Source: Paenibacillus macquariensis (GTDB lineage: Bacteria; Bacillota; Bacilli; Paenibacillales; Paenibacillaceae). From it: 64,000 nt of DNA. Where the stretch lies: positions 186,001-250,000 of the forward strand of contig NZ_FTNK01000002.1 of the NCBI RefSeq assembly GCF_900156375.1, written 5' to 3'. Positions 25,344 through 33,574 of the stretch are shown here, piece after piece; within the stretch, counting starts at the first letter, position 1; each line of letters opens with the position of its first letter. The position numbers and the translations under genes were made by a program. Below the pieces are notes generated by a model that was not told the origin of the DNA, searched no databases, and was given only the letters and a program-made list of their open reading frames with translations.

Positions 25344-26707
25344 TCAGATCCTTATATATACGTGTTGTCCTGACATTTCTACTCTCCGTCATTGGGGGCA
25401 CGATCATTTCTTTTTTTGTGTCAACTTGGATATTCGAAGAAAAATTGAACGACAACGCGCAAATCAACTTACGTAACTTTGGACAAGACATCGTCCGGAT
25501 TTACAAAATCCTTCCGTTAGATGAAGCGGACTCGTTCGTAAGTGAAATGAAGCAGCTCGATTCCTATTATATTCGGATTTACGAAGCAACAGGTCAGTTC
25601 CAGTCTTACGGAGCGCTTAACGGACACAAGCCTGCTACTGTGACAATGGAACAAATAAAGAAAGTATTAGATGGAGGAGTTGTTCAAGACACTCCGAAGG
25701 GTATTGTTACGGTCCTCTTAGGGTTGCCGCTCAAAACGGAAATGGGAACGAAAGCGATATTTTTGGAAATGCTCGCCCCCCCTTCTGCCTCTTTTGTAAC
25801 CAAGTGGGCATTGATCTTTGCAACCTGTTCGTTGATTGCAGGAAGCTTATTTATTCTAGTCGCCTCCGTATTTCTGGTAAGACCGATCAAAAAACTAACA
25901 AATGCGACCAAGCGTATAGCATCTGGAGATTTCAATGTCAAGCTGAATATTAAGCAAACGAGTGAGCTGGGTACTTTGGCTCGCAGCTTCGAGGAAATGA
26001 TGCACGACCTGCAGCAACTTGAGCAGATGCGAAGGGAATTCGTAACGAACGTGTCCCACGAGGTTCAGTCTCCGCTCACCTCAATATCCGGTTATGCAAT
26101 AGCGCTCAAGAAAGTAGACATCGCAGAAAACGACCGAAGCCGCTATCTCGATATTATCATCGCTGAAGCCAATCGGATGTCTAAGATGAGCGATAACCTG
26201 CTAAAGCTGAGTTTGCTTGAATCGCAGTCACAGCAACTGCGGTTAGTCACGTTCAGCCTTGATGAACAGATCAGACGAGTTATCGTCGCAATCCAGCCGC
26301 AATGGTCAGCTCGCAACATCCGTTTCGAGCTCAATTTGAAGGCTATTATCCTGAGCGCTGATCCTGACCAGCTCAATCAGGTGTGGACCAATATACTCGG
26401 TAATAGCATCAAATTTTCCAAAGAAGGCGGCGTTATTAACGTCAGCATCAAACAAGATATCAACAACGTGATAGTCCGAATATCCGACACTGGCATTGGT
26501 ATTTCCTTAGAGGACCAGAAGCGTATATTTGAGCGGTTTTTTAAGGCTGATCGTTCCCACAGTCGTAAGTATGGCGGTAGCGGTATGGGACTCGCCATCG
26601 TTAAACAGATCGTATTGCTTCATCAAGGCGACATCCAAGTGGAAAGTGAACCTGGCCAAGGAACGACCTTCATTGTCAACTTGCCGATCACTACACCAAC
26701 AGATTAG
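25340..26707 (+). CDS. Membrane sensor histidine kinase
   Basis: 455 residues. TM1 spans about 8-29. An extracytoplasmic sensor of ~125 residues follows (DEADSFVSEMKQLDSYYIRI), then TM2 at ~156-180, HAMP to ~230, and HisKA with H240 in NVSHEVQSPLTSISGY. The catalytic domain has N-box QVWTNILGNSIKFS, G1 DTGIGIS and G2 GGSGMGLAIVKQ. ATGA overlap with the regulator shows they are made together. The canonical HELRTPL phospho-box reads HEVQSPL here, a tolerated variant. The ligand is unknown; the downstream membrane hydrolases suggest an envelope signal (inference). Confidence 0.93.
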   Translation: MIRSLYIRVVLTFLLSVIGGTIISFFVSTWIFEEKLNDNAQINLRNFGQDIVRIYKILPLDEADSFVSEMKQLDSYYIRIYEATGQFQSYGALNGHKPATVTMEQIKKVLDGGVVQDTPKGIVTVLLGLPLKTEMGTKAIFLEMLAPPSASFVTKWALIFATCSLIAGSLFILVASVFLVRPIKKLTNATKRIASGDFNVKLNIKQTSELGTLARSFEEMMHDLQQLEQMRREFVTNVSHEVQSPLTSISGYAIALKKVDIAENDRSRYLDIIIAEANRMSKMSDNLLKLSLLESQSQQLRLVTFSLDEQIRRVIVAIQPQWSARNIRFELNLKAIILSADPDQLNQVWTNILGNSIKFSKEGGVINVSIKQDINNVIVRISDTGIGISLEDQKRIFERFFKADRSHSRKYGGSGMGLAIVKQIVLLHQGDIQVESEPGQGTTFIVNLPITTPTD

Positions 26708-26751
26708 TCATTTCCATGTGGGATCAATCGGATTGACTAACCACATTCTCC

Positions 26752-26804
26752 ATGCTATGGCATCATGTGCAAGCTTTCTTGCATGTGACGCGTAGCATTT
26801 TTTT
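26752..26804 (+). terminator. Terminator after the kinase gene (copy A of the duplicated unit)
   Basis: ATGCTATGGCATCATGTGCAAG pairs imperfectly with CTTGCATGTGACGCGTAGCAT and is followed by TTTTTTT. Nearly the same hairpin recurs at 27932. Confidence 0.8.
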
Positions 26805-26809
26805 GCTTA

Positions 26810-26842
26810 TTCATACTCAGTTCATATTGTCGTCATATGGAG
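26810..26842 (+). promoter_or_regulatory. Phased 11-bp triple repeat, site 1 (predicted response-regulator site)
   Basis: TTCATACTCAG, TTCATATTGTC and GTCATATGGAG follow each other without gaps. The core TTCATA recurs every 11 bases, one helical turn, as expected for OmpR/PhoB-type regulators. TATAAG about 14 bases beyond can serve as -10, placing the array over the -35 region, as in class II activation. It starts 107 bases before the hydrolase ATG at 26917. Confidence 0.65.
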
Positions 26843-26916
26843 TACATCTTCGTTGTATAAGGTATGTTTAATAGCTAGTTTAAAGTAGACCAATAAACAG
26901 ACGAGGACAGGAGAAG

Positions 26917-27897
26917 ATGAGAGTGAAACCAAAAGAAGAGGTAATAAAAAAGAGGATGGGTAAACCGCTTGCCATTATACTTAAATCCTTAGGAGCTATA
27001 GCGATAGCCATAGTACTTTTTCTAGCTATTGTTTTTATCGTGAATGTGATTTGCAACAAATCTGAGCAAGGTAAAATAGAATCCTATGGTCAGTCTGTTA
27101 CCGTCGATGGAAAAAATATGAATGTGTTGATTCAAGGAAAAGGCGAAGAAACCGTCGTGATCCTACCTGGGTTTGGAACAGCAGCACCAGCACTAGATTT
27201 TAAGCCGTTAGTAGAAGAGCTATCACCATTTTACAAAGTCGTCGTGATTGAGCCTTTTGGTTATGGATTAAGTGATCAAACCGAAAAGGAACGAAGCACA
27301 GAGAATATTGTAAGTGAAATTCATGAAGCGCTGCAGAGTCTTCATATTGACCGATATATTCTAATGGGCCACTCCATTTCAGGCATTTACGGACTAGATT
27401 ATGTGAATAAATATGAAAACGAAGTGAGTGCATTTGTTGGGCTCGATAGCAGTGTTCCAACGATAAGCGAGAGGAAGATTGAATCTTCAGAATTAGAAAC
27501 TGTTAAACTACTGAAAAAATCAGGTTTCTCTAGATTGGTCATGAAACTAGGTACTGATCCATTGGCTGCACTGCCATATGATGATAAAACGAAAGAACAA
27601 ATGAGAATGCTTTTGCACAAAAACATGTATAATCCCAGCCAATTAAATGAAATTGAAAATATGTATTCTAATTTTAAAGCATCTGAAAATGTAACATTCC
27701 CGAAAAATATTCCCGTTATTTTCTTTATACAAGCGAATCACCCAGCAACTGATCGATGGATACCAGGGCATAAAGAACAAATAAAAGATTCTGTATATGG
27801 AAAAGTGATGCTATTGGAAGATGGACATTATTTATATCGTACCAAAGCAAAAGAAATTGTAAAAAACTTAAGAGGATTTATGAATGAAATAAAATAA
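26917..27897 (+). CDS. Membrane-anchored alpha/beta hydrolase (copy A)
   Basis: 326 residues. A basic N-terminus (KPKEEVIKKRMGKP) leads into one membrane helix (~18-46, IAIAIVLFLAIVFIVNVI), placing the hydrolase domain outside. The fold is clear: VVILPGFGTAAPALDF (oxyanion strand), FGYGLSD, nucleophile elbow MGHSISG and the catalytic histidine in LEDGHYLY. DSSVPT follows strand 6. Copy B at 28095 is a close paralogue. Ribosome site ACAGGAGAAG. It is likely activated by the upstream two-component system through site 1. Substrate is unknown; an ester or amide of an external lipid or peptide is only a guess. Confidence 0.85.
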   Translation: MRVKPKEEVIKKRMGKPLAIILKSLGAIAIAIVLFLAIVFIVNVICNKSEQGKIESYGQSVTVDGKNMNVLIQGKGEETVVILPGFGTAAPALDFKPLVEELSPFYKVVVIEPFGYGLSDQTEKERSTENIVSEIHEALQSLHIDRYILMGHSISGIYGLDYVNKYENEVSAFVGLDSSVPTISERKIESSELETVKLLKKSGFSRLVMKLGTDPLAALPYDDKTKEQMRMLLHKNMYNPSQLNEIENMYSNFKASENVTFPKNIPVIFFIQANHPATDRWIPGHKEQIKDSVYGKVMLLEDGHYLYRTKAKEIVKNLRGFMNEIK

Positions 27898-27931
27898 TTC
27901 GCATTATCTCAACGCTGTTCCCGCATTCTCC

Positions 27932-27987
27932 ATGCTACTGTGTCATGTGCAAGCTTCCTTGCATGTGACGCAGTAGCATTTTTTTTG
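27932..27987 (+). terminator. Terminator after hydrolase A (copy B of the duplicated unit)
   Basis: ATGCTACTGTGTCATGTGCAAG pairs with CTTGCATGTGACGCAGTAGCAT, then an eight-base T run. Confidence 0.85.
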
Positions 27988-28020
27988 TTCATATTCAGTT
28001 CATATTGACGTCACGGGGAG
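27988..28020 (+). promoter_or_regulatory. Phased 11-bp triple repeat, site 2
   Basis: TTCATATTCAG, TTCATATTGAC and GTCACGGGGAG, contiguous, followed as in site 1 by TACATCTTCG and TATAAG. The array begins right at the end of the terminator T run and 107 bases before ATG 28095. Confidence 0.65.
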
Positions 28021-28094
28021 TACATCTTCGTCGTATAAGCTATGTTTAACGGCTAGTTTAAAGTAGCCCAATAAACAGACGAAGACAGGAGAAG

Positions 28095-29081
28095 ATGAGA
28101 GTGAAACAACCAGAGGAAAAGAAAACGAAGAATGGATCGAGGGCCAAGAAAGTGCGAAACATTATACTTAAAATAATAGGAGCAATCGTAATCGCCATTG
28201 TTCTGTTTCTAGGTATTGTTTATATCACGAATGTGATCAGTAGCAATTCAGAGGCGAAAAAGATAGAGCCTTACGGTCAGCACGTATCTGTAGACGGGAA
28301 AAATATGAATGTGTTAATTCAAGGCGAAGGCAAGGAAACGATCGTGCTTCTGCCAGGCTATGGAACGGCTGCACCAGCGCTTGATTTTAAGCTGCTCATC
28401 GATGAACTATCTCCATATTACAAGGTTGTGGCGGTTGAGCCATTCGGTTATGGATTAAGTGATGGAACTGAAAAAGAAAGAACGGCAGAAAATATCGTAA
28501 GTGAAGTTCATGAAGCTCTACAGCAGCTTAACATTAACCAATACATGCTCATGGGCCACTCCATTGCAGGCATTTACGGCATTGATTATGTGAACAAATA
28601 TCCGGATGAGGTAACTGCATTTGTCGGAATCGATAGCAGTGTTTCAACACAACCGGGTATGGATGCCAAATTGCCTACAAAAATGTTCGGATTCCTTAAA
28701 AAATCAGGTCTCCAAAGATTAGTGGTCAAATTTGGTGGTGATCCTTATGCTGGACTCCCATTTGATGAGCACACTGTAGAGCAGATGAAAATGCTGTCGA
28801 ATAAAAACTCGAATAGTTCCACGATGTTAAATGAGATGGACCATATTTCTTCCAATTTTAAAGAGGCTCAAGGTTTAACCTTCCCTAAAGATCTTCCACT
28901 TCTTCTCTTTATTCAAGCGAATAATGAAGGTGTAAAAGGGTGGATACCTTTGCATGAAGGGCAGATCAAAGATTCGGTACATGGAAAAGTAATAACAATG
29001 GATGGCGAACATTATTTACACCATACGTTATCTAAAGAAATAGCTGAAGACTTCAGAGCATTCATGAACGAAGCGAAGTAA
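28095..29081 (+). CDS. Membrane-anchored alpha/beta hydrolase (copy B)
   Basis: 328 residues, paralogous to the gene at 26917 along its whole length. A basic start (KQPEEKKTKNGSRAKK) is followed by one membrane helix, then VVLLPGYGTAAPALDF-like (IVLLPGYGTAAPALDF), FGYGLSDG, nucleophile MGHSIAGIYGIDYVNKYP and a histidine in MDGEHYLHH. Ribosome site ACAGGAGAAG identical to copy A. The pair differs most in the cap region (residues ~195-250), so the substrates may differ. A terminator follows at 29133. Predicted regulation through site 2. Confidence 0.85.
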   Translation: MRVKQPEEKKTKNGSRAKKVRNIILKIIGAIVIAIVLFLGIVYITNVISSNSEAKKIEPYGQHVSVDGKNMNVLIQGEGKETIVLLPGYGTAAPALDFKLLIDELSPYYKVVAVEPFGYGLSDGTEKERTAENIVSEVHEALQQLNINQYMLMGHSIAGIYGIDYVNKYPDEVTAFVGIDSSVSTQPGMDAKLPTKMFGFLKKSGLQRLVVKFGGDPYAGLPFDEHTVEQMKMLSNKNSNSSTMLNEMDHISSNFKEAQGLTFPKDLPLLLFIQANNEGVKGWIPLHEGQIKDSVHGKVITMDGEHYLHHTLSKEIAEDFRAFMNEAK

Positions 29082-29132
29082 ATATCCTGTAAAAGTCTAC
29101 TCGTGATTTCACAGTGTGTATTAATGAATATG

Positions 29133-29158
29133 AAAATCCGTCCTGTGGGACGGTTTTT
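29133..29158 (+). terminator. Terminator after hydrolase B
   Basis: CCGTCC-TGTG-GGACGG with A-rich left and TTTTTCC right flanks. Confidence 0.85.
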
Positions 29159-29209
29159 CCATAGTAAGTCCAATTCGGCCGATGTCCGTGATGAAAGAGA
29201 GGAATTCAA

Positions 29210-30664
29210 ATGAGATTATTTGAAATGCTTTTAGTTTTATCCTGTTTCGCTTTACTCGTAGATCTATTGTTTATTAAAAGAAGTGCAAAGAAAATAGGCT
29301 TGGGTTTGGGTATAGGAAGTAGCGTTATACTATTAGTTCAATTGTTTGTTGAGGGATACAGATGGCAGTTGCTTTTGGTATATATTATGACGGCTCTATT
29401 CATACTCATCGTTTTATTCAGACATTCCGAAAAGATGGTGAATCTAAAAATAGGGAAGTTCTTGAAATATAGTTTATCTTCCTTGATCGTCATTTTACTT
29501 GTTGTATCTACCGGCTTGTCTGTATACTTACCTGTCTTTAATTTGCCGAAGCTTGATGGTCCAGAGAAAGTAGGTACTCAAACATTTCATTTTACAGATC
29601 AGAACAGAGATGAAGTATTAACTGAAGATCAAAGCGATAAGAGGGAACTAATGGTTCAAGTTTGGTACCCTACTGAAAACAGCAATAACAACAAAAGAGA
29701 ACCTCTTTTTCCAAAAGATAAAGAAATGTTCAAAAAGTATATCCAGACATACTCTAGTTCTTTAAATCTTCCCGATTTTGTGTTCAATTACTGGAAGTAT
29801 AGTAAAACCAACTCTTATGAAAATGTAGAAATATTACCTTCTACAAGTCCTTATCCTGTGGTACTGCTATCTCATGGTATGGGAACCAGTAGAGTTCTAC
29901 ATGCATCACAGGCAGAGAATCTGGCCAGTCATGGGTTTATCGTGGTCACAATCGATCATACGTATAGCACCTTTGCTACCATTTTTCCGGACGGCCGTGT
30001 AACAGACTATATAACAAAAATGACAAAAATAGATGACCGTAGTAAAGTTGGGGATATATGGACAAAAGACGTTGAGTTTGTTATCAATCAAATCGAAAAT
30101 CTAAATTCAGGTGTAATTGAAAGTCAATTTAAAGGGAAGATCGATTTAAATAACATGGGCGTGATGGGGCATTCTTTTGGGGGAGCAACAGCGTTTAATA
30201 CAACTTATTTAGATCCTAGAATCAAGGCTGGGGTCAATATGGACGGGTCACTATATAAAGTGAAAAATAGAGATGATATAAACAAGCCGTTTATGTTCAT
30301 AAGATCGGGAAGTTTTAAAGAATGGTTAGTAGATTTTAAAAAGGATAAAAATTCGGATGACGAAATAACTAAACAACTTTCAGATGAGCTGCACATTATG
30401 AAAAATGTTATCAATCAGGGGGGAAATGTGATTTATATAGAAGGAACCCAACACTTCAATTTCACGGACCTTCAATTCTATTCTGAGTTGATTAAACTGA
30501 CTGGGATAACAGGAGATATAAATGGTAAAAAAGGATCAAGCATCGTAAATCAATATGTACTCGATTTCTTTAATAAGCAACTGAAAGGAACGGGTGGAAA
30601 TCTGATTCAGGGGCCGAACGACATGTATCCAGAGGTGAAATTTATAGAGCCGGAAGAACTCTAA
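29210..30664 (+). CDS. PAF-acetylhydrolase-like membrane lipase/esterase
   Basis: 484 residues from ATG 29210 (AGAGAGGAA upstream). Three to four N-terminal membrane helices (to ~residue 115) precede an outer hydrolase domain of the PAF-acetylhydrolase isoform II type: GPEKVGTQTFHFTD, ELMVQVWYPTE, VVLLSHGMGTSR, VVTIDHTYSTFATIFPDG, nucleophile MGHSFGGATA and histidine in GTQHFNFTDLQ. Bacterial members cleave short acyl esters or phospholipids. It follows the hydrolase pair but behind its own terminator and without an 11-bp array, so it may be regulated differently. It is AT-richer than its neighbours. Confidence 0.82.
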   Translation: MRLFEMLLVLSCFALLVDLLFIKRSAKKIGLGLGIGSSVILLVQLFVEGYRWQLLLVYIMTALFILIVLFRHSEKMVNLKIGKFLKYSLSSLIVILLVVSTGLSVYLPVFNLPKLDGPEKVGTQTFHFTDQNRDEVLTEDQSDKRELMVQVWYPTENSNNNKREPLFPKDKEMFKKYIQTYSSSLNLPDFVFNYWKYSKTNSYENVEILPSTSPYPVVLLSHGMGTSRVLHASQAENLASHGFIVVTIDHTYSTFATIFPDGRVTDYITKMTKIDDRSKVGDIWTKDVEFVINQIENLNSGVIESQFKGKIDLNNMGVMGHSFGGATAFNTTYLDPRIKAGVNMDGSLYKVKNRDDINKPFMFIRSGSFKEWLVDFKKDKNSDDEITKQLSDELHIMKNVINQGGNVIYIEGTQHFNFTDLQFYSELIKLTGITGDINGKKGSSIVNQYVLDFFNKQLKGTGGNLIQGPNDMYPEVKFIEPEEL

Positions 30665-30713
30665 CCGATAATGTCCGACTGAGTAGAGTGACGCTGTAAT
30701 ATTATTTTATCTG

Positions 30714-30746
30714 TTCATATTCGGTTCATATAGACGTCACGAGTAG
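30714..30746 (+). promoter_or_regulatory. Phased 11-bp triple repeat, site 3
   Basis: TTCATATTCGG, TTCATATAGAC and GTCACGAGTAG, contiguous, followed by TACATCTT as in the other two sites. It is 81 bases upstream of ATG 30827, the start of a damaged gene. The leader keeps AAAGTTAAGATAGCCCAAAAAACA, related to the leaders of sites 1 and 2. Confidence 0.6.
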
Positions 30747-30826
30747 TACATCTTGATTGGCTAAGCTTACTTCAGCACCAAAGTTAAGATAGCCCAAAAA
30801 ACATGTAAGGACAGGAGAGGATGCAA

Positions 30827-31573
30827 ATGGTACAACAAGAAAAAATGAAAATGAGAGCGCCCAAGAGGATAGCCAAAAAACGAACTTCAATCGCCGCTGT
30901 AACCCTGGTGTAAACAATGTTAGCTCCTATGTCTGCAATGGCCGCACCGGCTGCCATGAACAGCAGTAATCTTACGTATGATGGTTCTATCCTCATAGCA
31001 GTAGCTATTGGGACAATTCTTGGGCTTATTTCCGGTTATTTCGGGGGATGGATTGATAGCCTTATTATGAGAATTACGGATATGTTCATGGCATTTCCCT
31101 ATATCATGCTTATTCTTGTTGTTGCAAGCATTGTAGGACCAGGACTTATGAATATGATTATTATTCTGGGGGTTCTGGGTTGGCCAGGTGTCGCACGTCT
31201 TGTACGAGGGAATGTGCTAACCCTCAAAGAGGCTGAGTATGTTAAGGCAAGTGTTGTACTGGGTTATTCAACGCCAAGGATATTATTTCTTCATATTCTT
31301 CCTAATACCGTGGCTCCTATATTGATCTATGCTACCTCAGGAATTGCAGGAGCTATTCTCGATGAAGCAGCGTTGAGTTTTCTAGGCCTTGGTGTTCAAC
31401 CGCCCACGCCAAGCTGGGGGAACATGCTTGCTAGTGCTCAATCGCTAACTGTACTTACATCACAACCATGGCTGTGGATTCCACCAGGTGTTATGATTAT
31501 ACTGAGCGTATTGTCCATTAACTTTGTGGGTGATGCCCTACGTGATGCACTCGATCCGAAGAATACAAAATAG
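30827..31573 (+). pseudogene. Wrecked chimera: secreted-protein start fused to an Opp/Dpp permease C-terminus
   Basis: ATG 30827 (GGACAGGAGAGG upstream) begins a signal-peptide-like sequence, APKRIAKKRTSIAAVTLV, but TAA at 30911-30913 interrupts it. Reading on in the same frame gives TMLAPMSAMAAPAAMNSS, the expected end of a signal peptide, so one base (TTA to TAA) could explain the stop. About 20 codons later the frame becomes an OppC/DppC-type permease: IGTILGLISGYFGGWID, the EAA-like loop LKEAEYVKASVVLGYS and FLGLGVQPPTPSWGNML. The permease lacks its first third (normal ~300 residues). A deletion has joined two unrelated genes. It probably makes no working protein. Confidence 0.8.
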
Positions 31574-31576
31574 TTA

Positions 31577-31613
31577 AAGCCGGTAATCCTCGTAAGCAGG
31601 TTGCCGGTTATTT
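31577..31613 (+). terminator. Terminator after permease remnant
   Basis: AGCCGGTAATCCT pairs with AGGTTGCCGGTT (one bulge, wobble pairs), followed by ATTTGT. Confidence 0.7.
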
Positions 31614-31639
31614 GTCTACATTAAGGGAGCGTGATTGAT

Positions 31640-32296
31640 ATGAATGAGATATCTCAAGCAAGGATTATACAACAGGCAACGGAATTTGTACGAAGTGAAT
31701 TAGAGAACGAGAGCAGTGGACATGACTGGTATCATATTTATCGTGTTACGCAATCGGCCAAGACGATTGCAATAGAAGAGGGAGCAGATTTATTTGTGTG
31801 TGAACTTGCTGCGCTACTCCATGATATTGCTGATGCTAAGTTAAATATTAGCGAGGAAGTGGGTTTAGCGAGAGTGAATGCTTGGTTGGAACAACACGAA
31901 GTTCCTACGAAGGCTTCCCATCATGTTATGCAGATTATTTCCACGATGTCTTATAAGGGTGGTGGCAAACCTCCAATGGCCACACTTGAAGGGATGGTTG
32001 TTCAAGACGCCGATCGTCTGGATGCGATTGGGGCGATGGGGATTGCGAGAGTCTTTGCATTCTCAGGTGCAAAGGGACGGAAGTTCCATGACCCTTCGCA
32101 ACAACCACGTAATGGCATGTCTGAAGAAGAATATCGCAATGGTGATGATACCGCTATTAATCATTTCTACGAGAAACTGCTGAAGCTCAAAGATTTGATG
32201 AATACGAACTATGGCAGAACGCTTGCTTTGGACCGTCATCAATTCATGCTGGATTATTTAGATCGTTTCTATGCGGAATGGGATGGGACGAAATAA
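31640..32296 (+). CDS. HD-domain phosphohydrolase (YedJ-like)
   Basis: 218 residues from ATG 31640; AAGGGAG is ten bases upstream, while GTG 31631 is too close to it. The HD metal site is H in HDWYHIYRV, HD in LLHDIADAK and D in VQDADRLDAIGAMGIAR. SGAKGRKFHDP and GRTLALDRHQFM are typical of the uncharacterised YedJ group. It probably hydrolyses a phosphate ester, perhaps nucleotide-derived; the substrate is not known. No signal peptide. Confidence 0.85.
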   Translation: MNEISQARIIQQATEFVRSELENESSGHDWYHIYRVTQSAKTIAIEEGADLFVCELAALLHDIADAKLNISEEVGLARVNAWLEQHEVPTKASHHVMQIISTMSYKGGGKPPMATLEGMVVQDADRLDAIGAMGIARVFAFSGAKGRKFHDPSQQPRNGMSEEEYRNGDDTAINHFYEKLLKLKDLMNTNYGRTLALDRHQFMLDYLDRFYAEWDGTK

Positions 32297-32410
32297 GTAG
32301 CTTTAAATAATGGTGTACAAACTACAAATGACATAACCCTATGAACGTCCTCATATATTCCAGTTGGTATGTTTTTGATTTCCAATTGGTGTATGAGGAG
32401 TGTGCGGTGT

Positions 32411-33574
32411 ATGAGTAAGCCTATAAATTTCAAGGTTATGTATGATGAAGTACCAGAGCCTATAAGACCCGATGGGGCAGGTGCGACGGATCTAGGGCCA
32501 CGGGATATCATTAGGGACTTGGAGAACCCCAATATGTTAGTACCTCCAATAACGGATGCTGGAACGGTTCCCAACTTACGATTCTCCTTTTCGGATACGA
32601 ACATGGTTCTGAAAGAAGGGGGTTGGTCGAGACAGATTACTTCAAGAGACCTTCCGATCGCCACCACTATTGCTGGGGTGAATATGAGTTTGACGCCAGG
32701 AGGCGTTCGGGAACTACACTGGCATAAGCAAGTAGAATGGTCCTTCGTGACGGTAGGAAAAGCAAGAATTACGGTCGTTGATCAGAATGGTCGAAATTTC
32801 ATCGCAGATGTTGGTGTAGGTGATATATGGTATTTCCCACCAGGGCTGCCGCATTCTATTCAAGGTTTAGAAGAGGGATGTGAGTTCATTCTTGTATTTG
32901 ATGAGGGTGACTTCTCGGATTTAGATACATTTTCGATCTCAGATTTTTTTGCACATACTCCCAAAGAAGTACTCTCCGCTAATTTTGGCGTGCCTGAGCG
33001 TGCATTTGAAGATATACCTAAGGTGCAAAAGTATATATTTCAAGCTGAAGTACCGGGTCCCCTTGAAAGTGTAGCTATCCCCGATCCATTCGGTACAAGA
33101 AATTTTACGCATAACCTACTCGGCCAACAACCGATTATATCTCCTGGTGGCTCGGTTAGAATTGTGGATTCTAGCAACTTTCCAGTTTCAGAAAAAATCG
33201 CCGCCGCATTAGTGGAGATTGTACCAGGTGGCATGAGAGAATTACATTGGCACCCTAACAATGATGAATGGCAATATGTATTGTCTGGGACTGGACGAAT
33301 GACAGCTTTTGCCGCTGATGGTGTCGCACGTACGACGGATATCAGAGCAGGGGACGTCGGGTATATGCCGTTTTGTTACGGACATTATATCCAGAACACG
33401 GGTAAGGAAACACTATGGTATCTAGAAGTATTCAAGAGTAGTCATTATGCAGACATATCCTTAACCCAATGGATGTCCTTAGTACCTGATCAGCTCGTGC
33501 GTGATAATCTGAACGTAGGTTCTGAGGTTATGGATTCTTTACGGAAAACGAAATGGCCAGTTGTTCGATTCTAA
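32411..33574 (+). CDS. oxdC: Bicupin oxalate decarboxylase-like enzyme with altered lid
   Basis: 387 residues from ATG 32411 (GAGGAGTGTG upstream; the frame from 32369 lacks a site). Both manganese cupins are complete. N-domain: H103, H105, E109 ([10 protein letters not shown]), H148, R100. C-domain: H279, H281, E286 ([11 protein letters not shown]), H325, R276, and E339. The N-domain lid, S-E-N-S-T at 161-165 of Bacillus subtilis OxdC, is S-D-L-D-T here (169-173), so essential Glu162 is Asp170. OxdC splits oxalate to formate and CO2; engineered lid changes shift it toward oxidase activity. Cytoplasmic, no signal peptide. The stop overlaps the end of the convergent MFS gene by 4 bases. Confidence 0.88.
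   Translation: MSKPINFKVMYDEVPEPIRPDGAGATDLGPRDIIRDLENPNMLVPPITDAGTVPNLRFSFSDTNMVLKEGGWSRQITSRDLPIATTIAGVNMSLTPGGVRELHWHKQVEWSFVTVGKARITVVDQNGRNFIADVGVGDIWYFPPGLPHSIQGLEEGCEFILVFDEGDFSDLDTFSISDFFAHTPKEVLSANFGVPERAFEDIPKVQKYIFQAEVPGPLESVAIPDPFGTRNFTHNLLGQQPIISPGGSVRIVDSSNFPVSEKIAAALVEIVPGGMRELHWHPNNDEWQYVLSGTGRMTAFAADGVARTTDIRAGDVGYMPFCYGHYIQNTGKETLWYLEVFKSSHYADISLTQWMSLVPDQLVRDNLNVGSEVMDSLRKTKWPVVRF

Larger units (their letters stand above)
26744..29081 (+). repeat. Tandem duplication: terminator-operator-hydrolase unit, two copies
   Basis: Copy A (26744-27897) and copy B (27924-29081) match from CATTCTCCATGCT onward. They share the terminator hairpin, the 11-bp repeats, the TACATCTTCG leader, ACAGGAGAAG and the coding region, all at the same spacing (ATG 173 and 171 bases from the unit start). 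The leader is highly conserved and the proteins clearly less so, consistent with an old duplication under continued regulatory selection. Confidence 0.85.
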
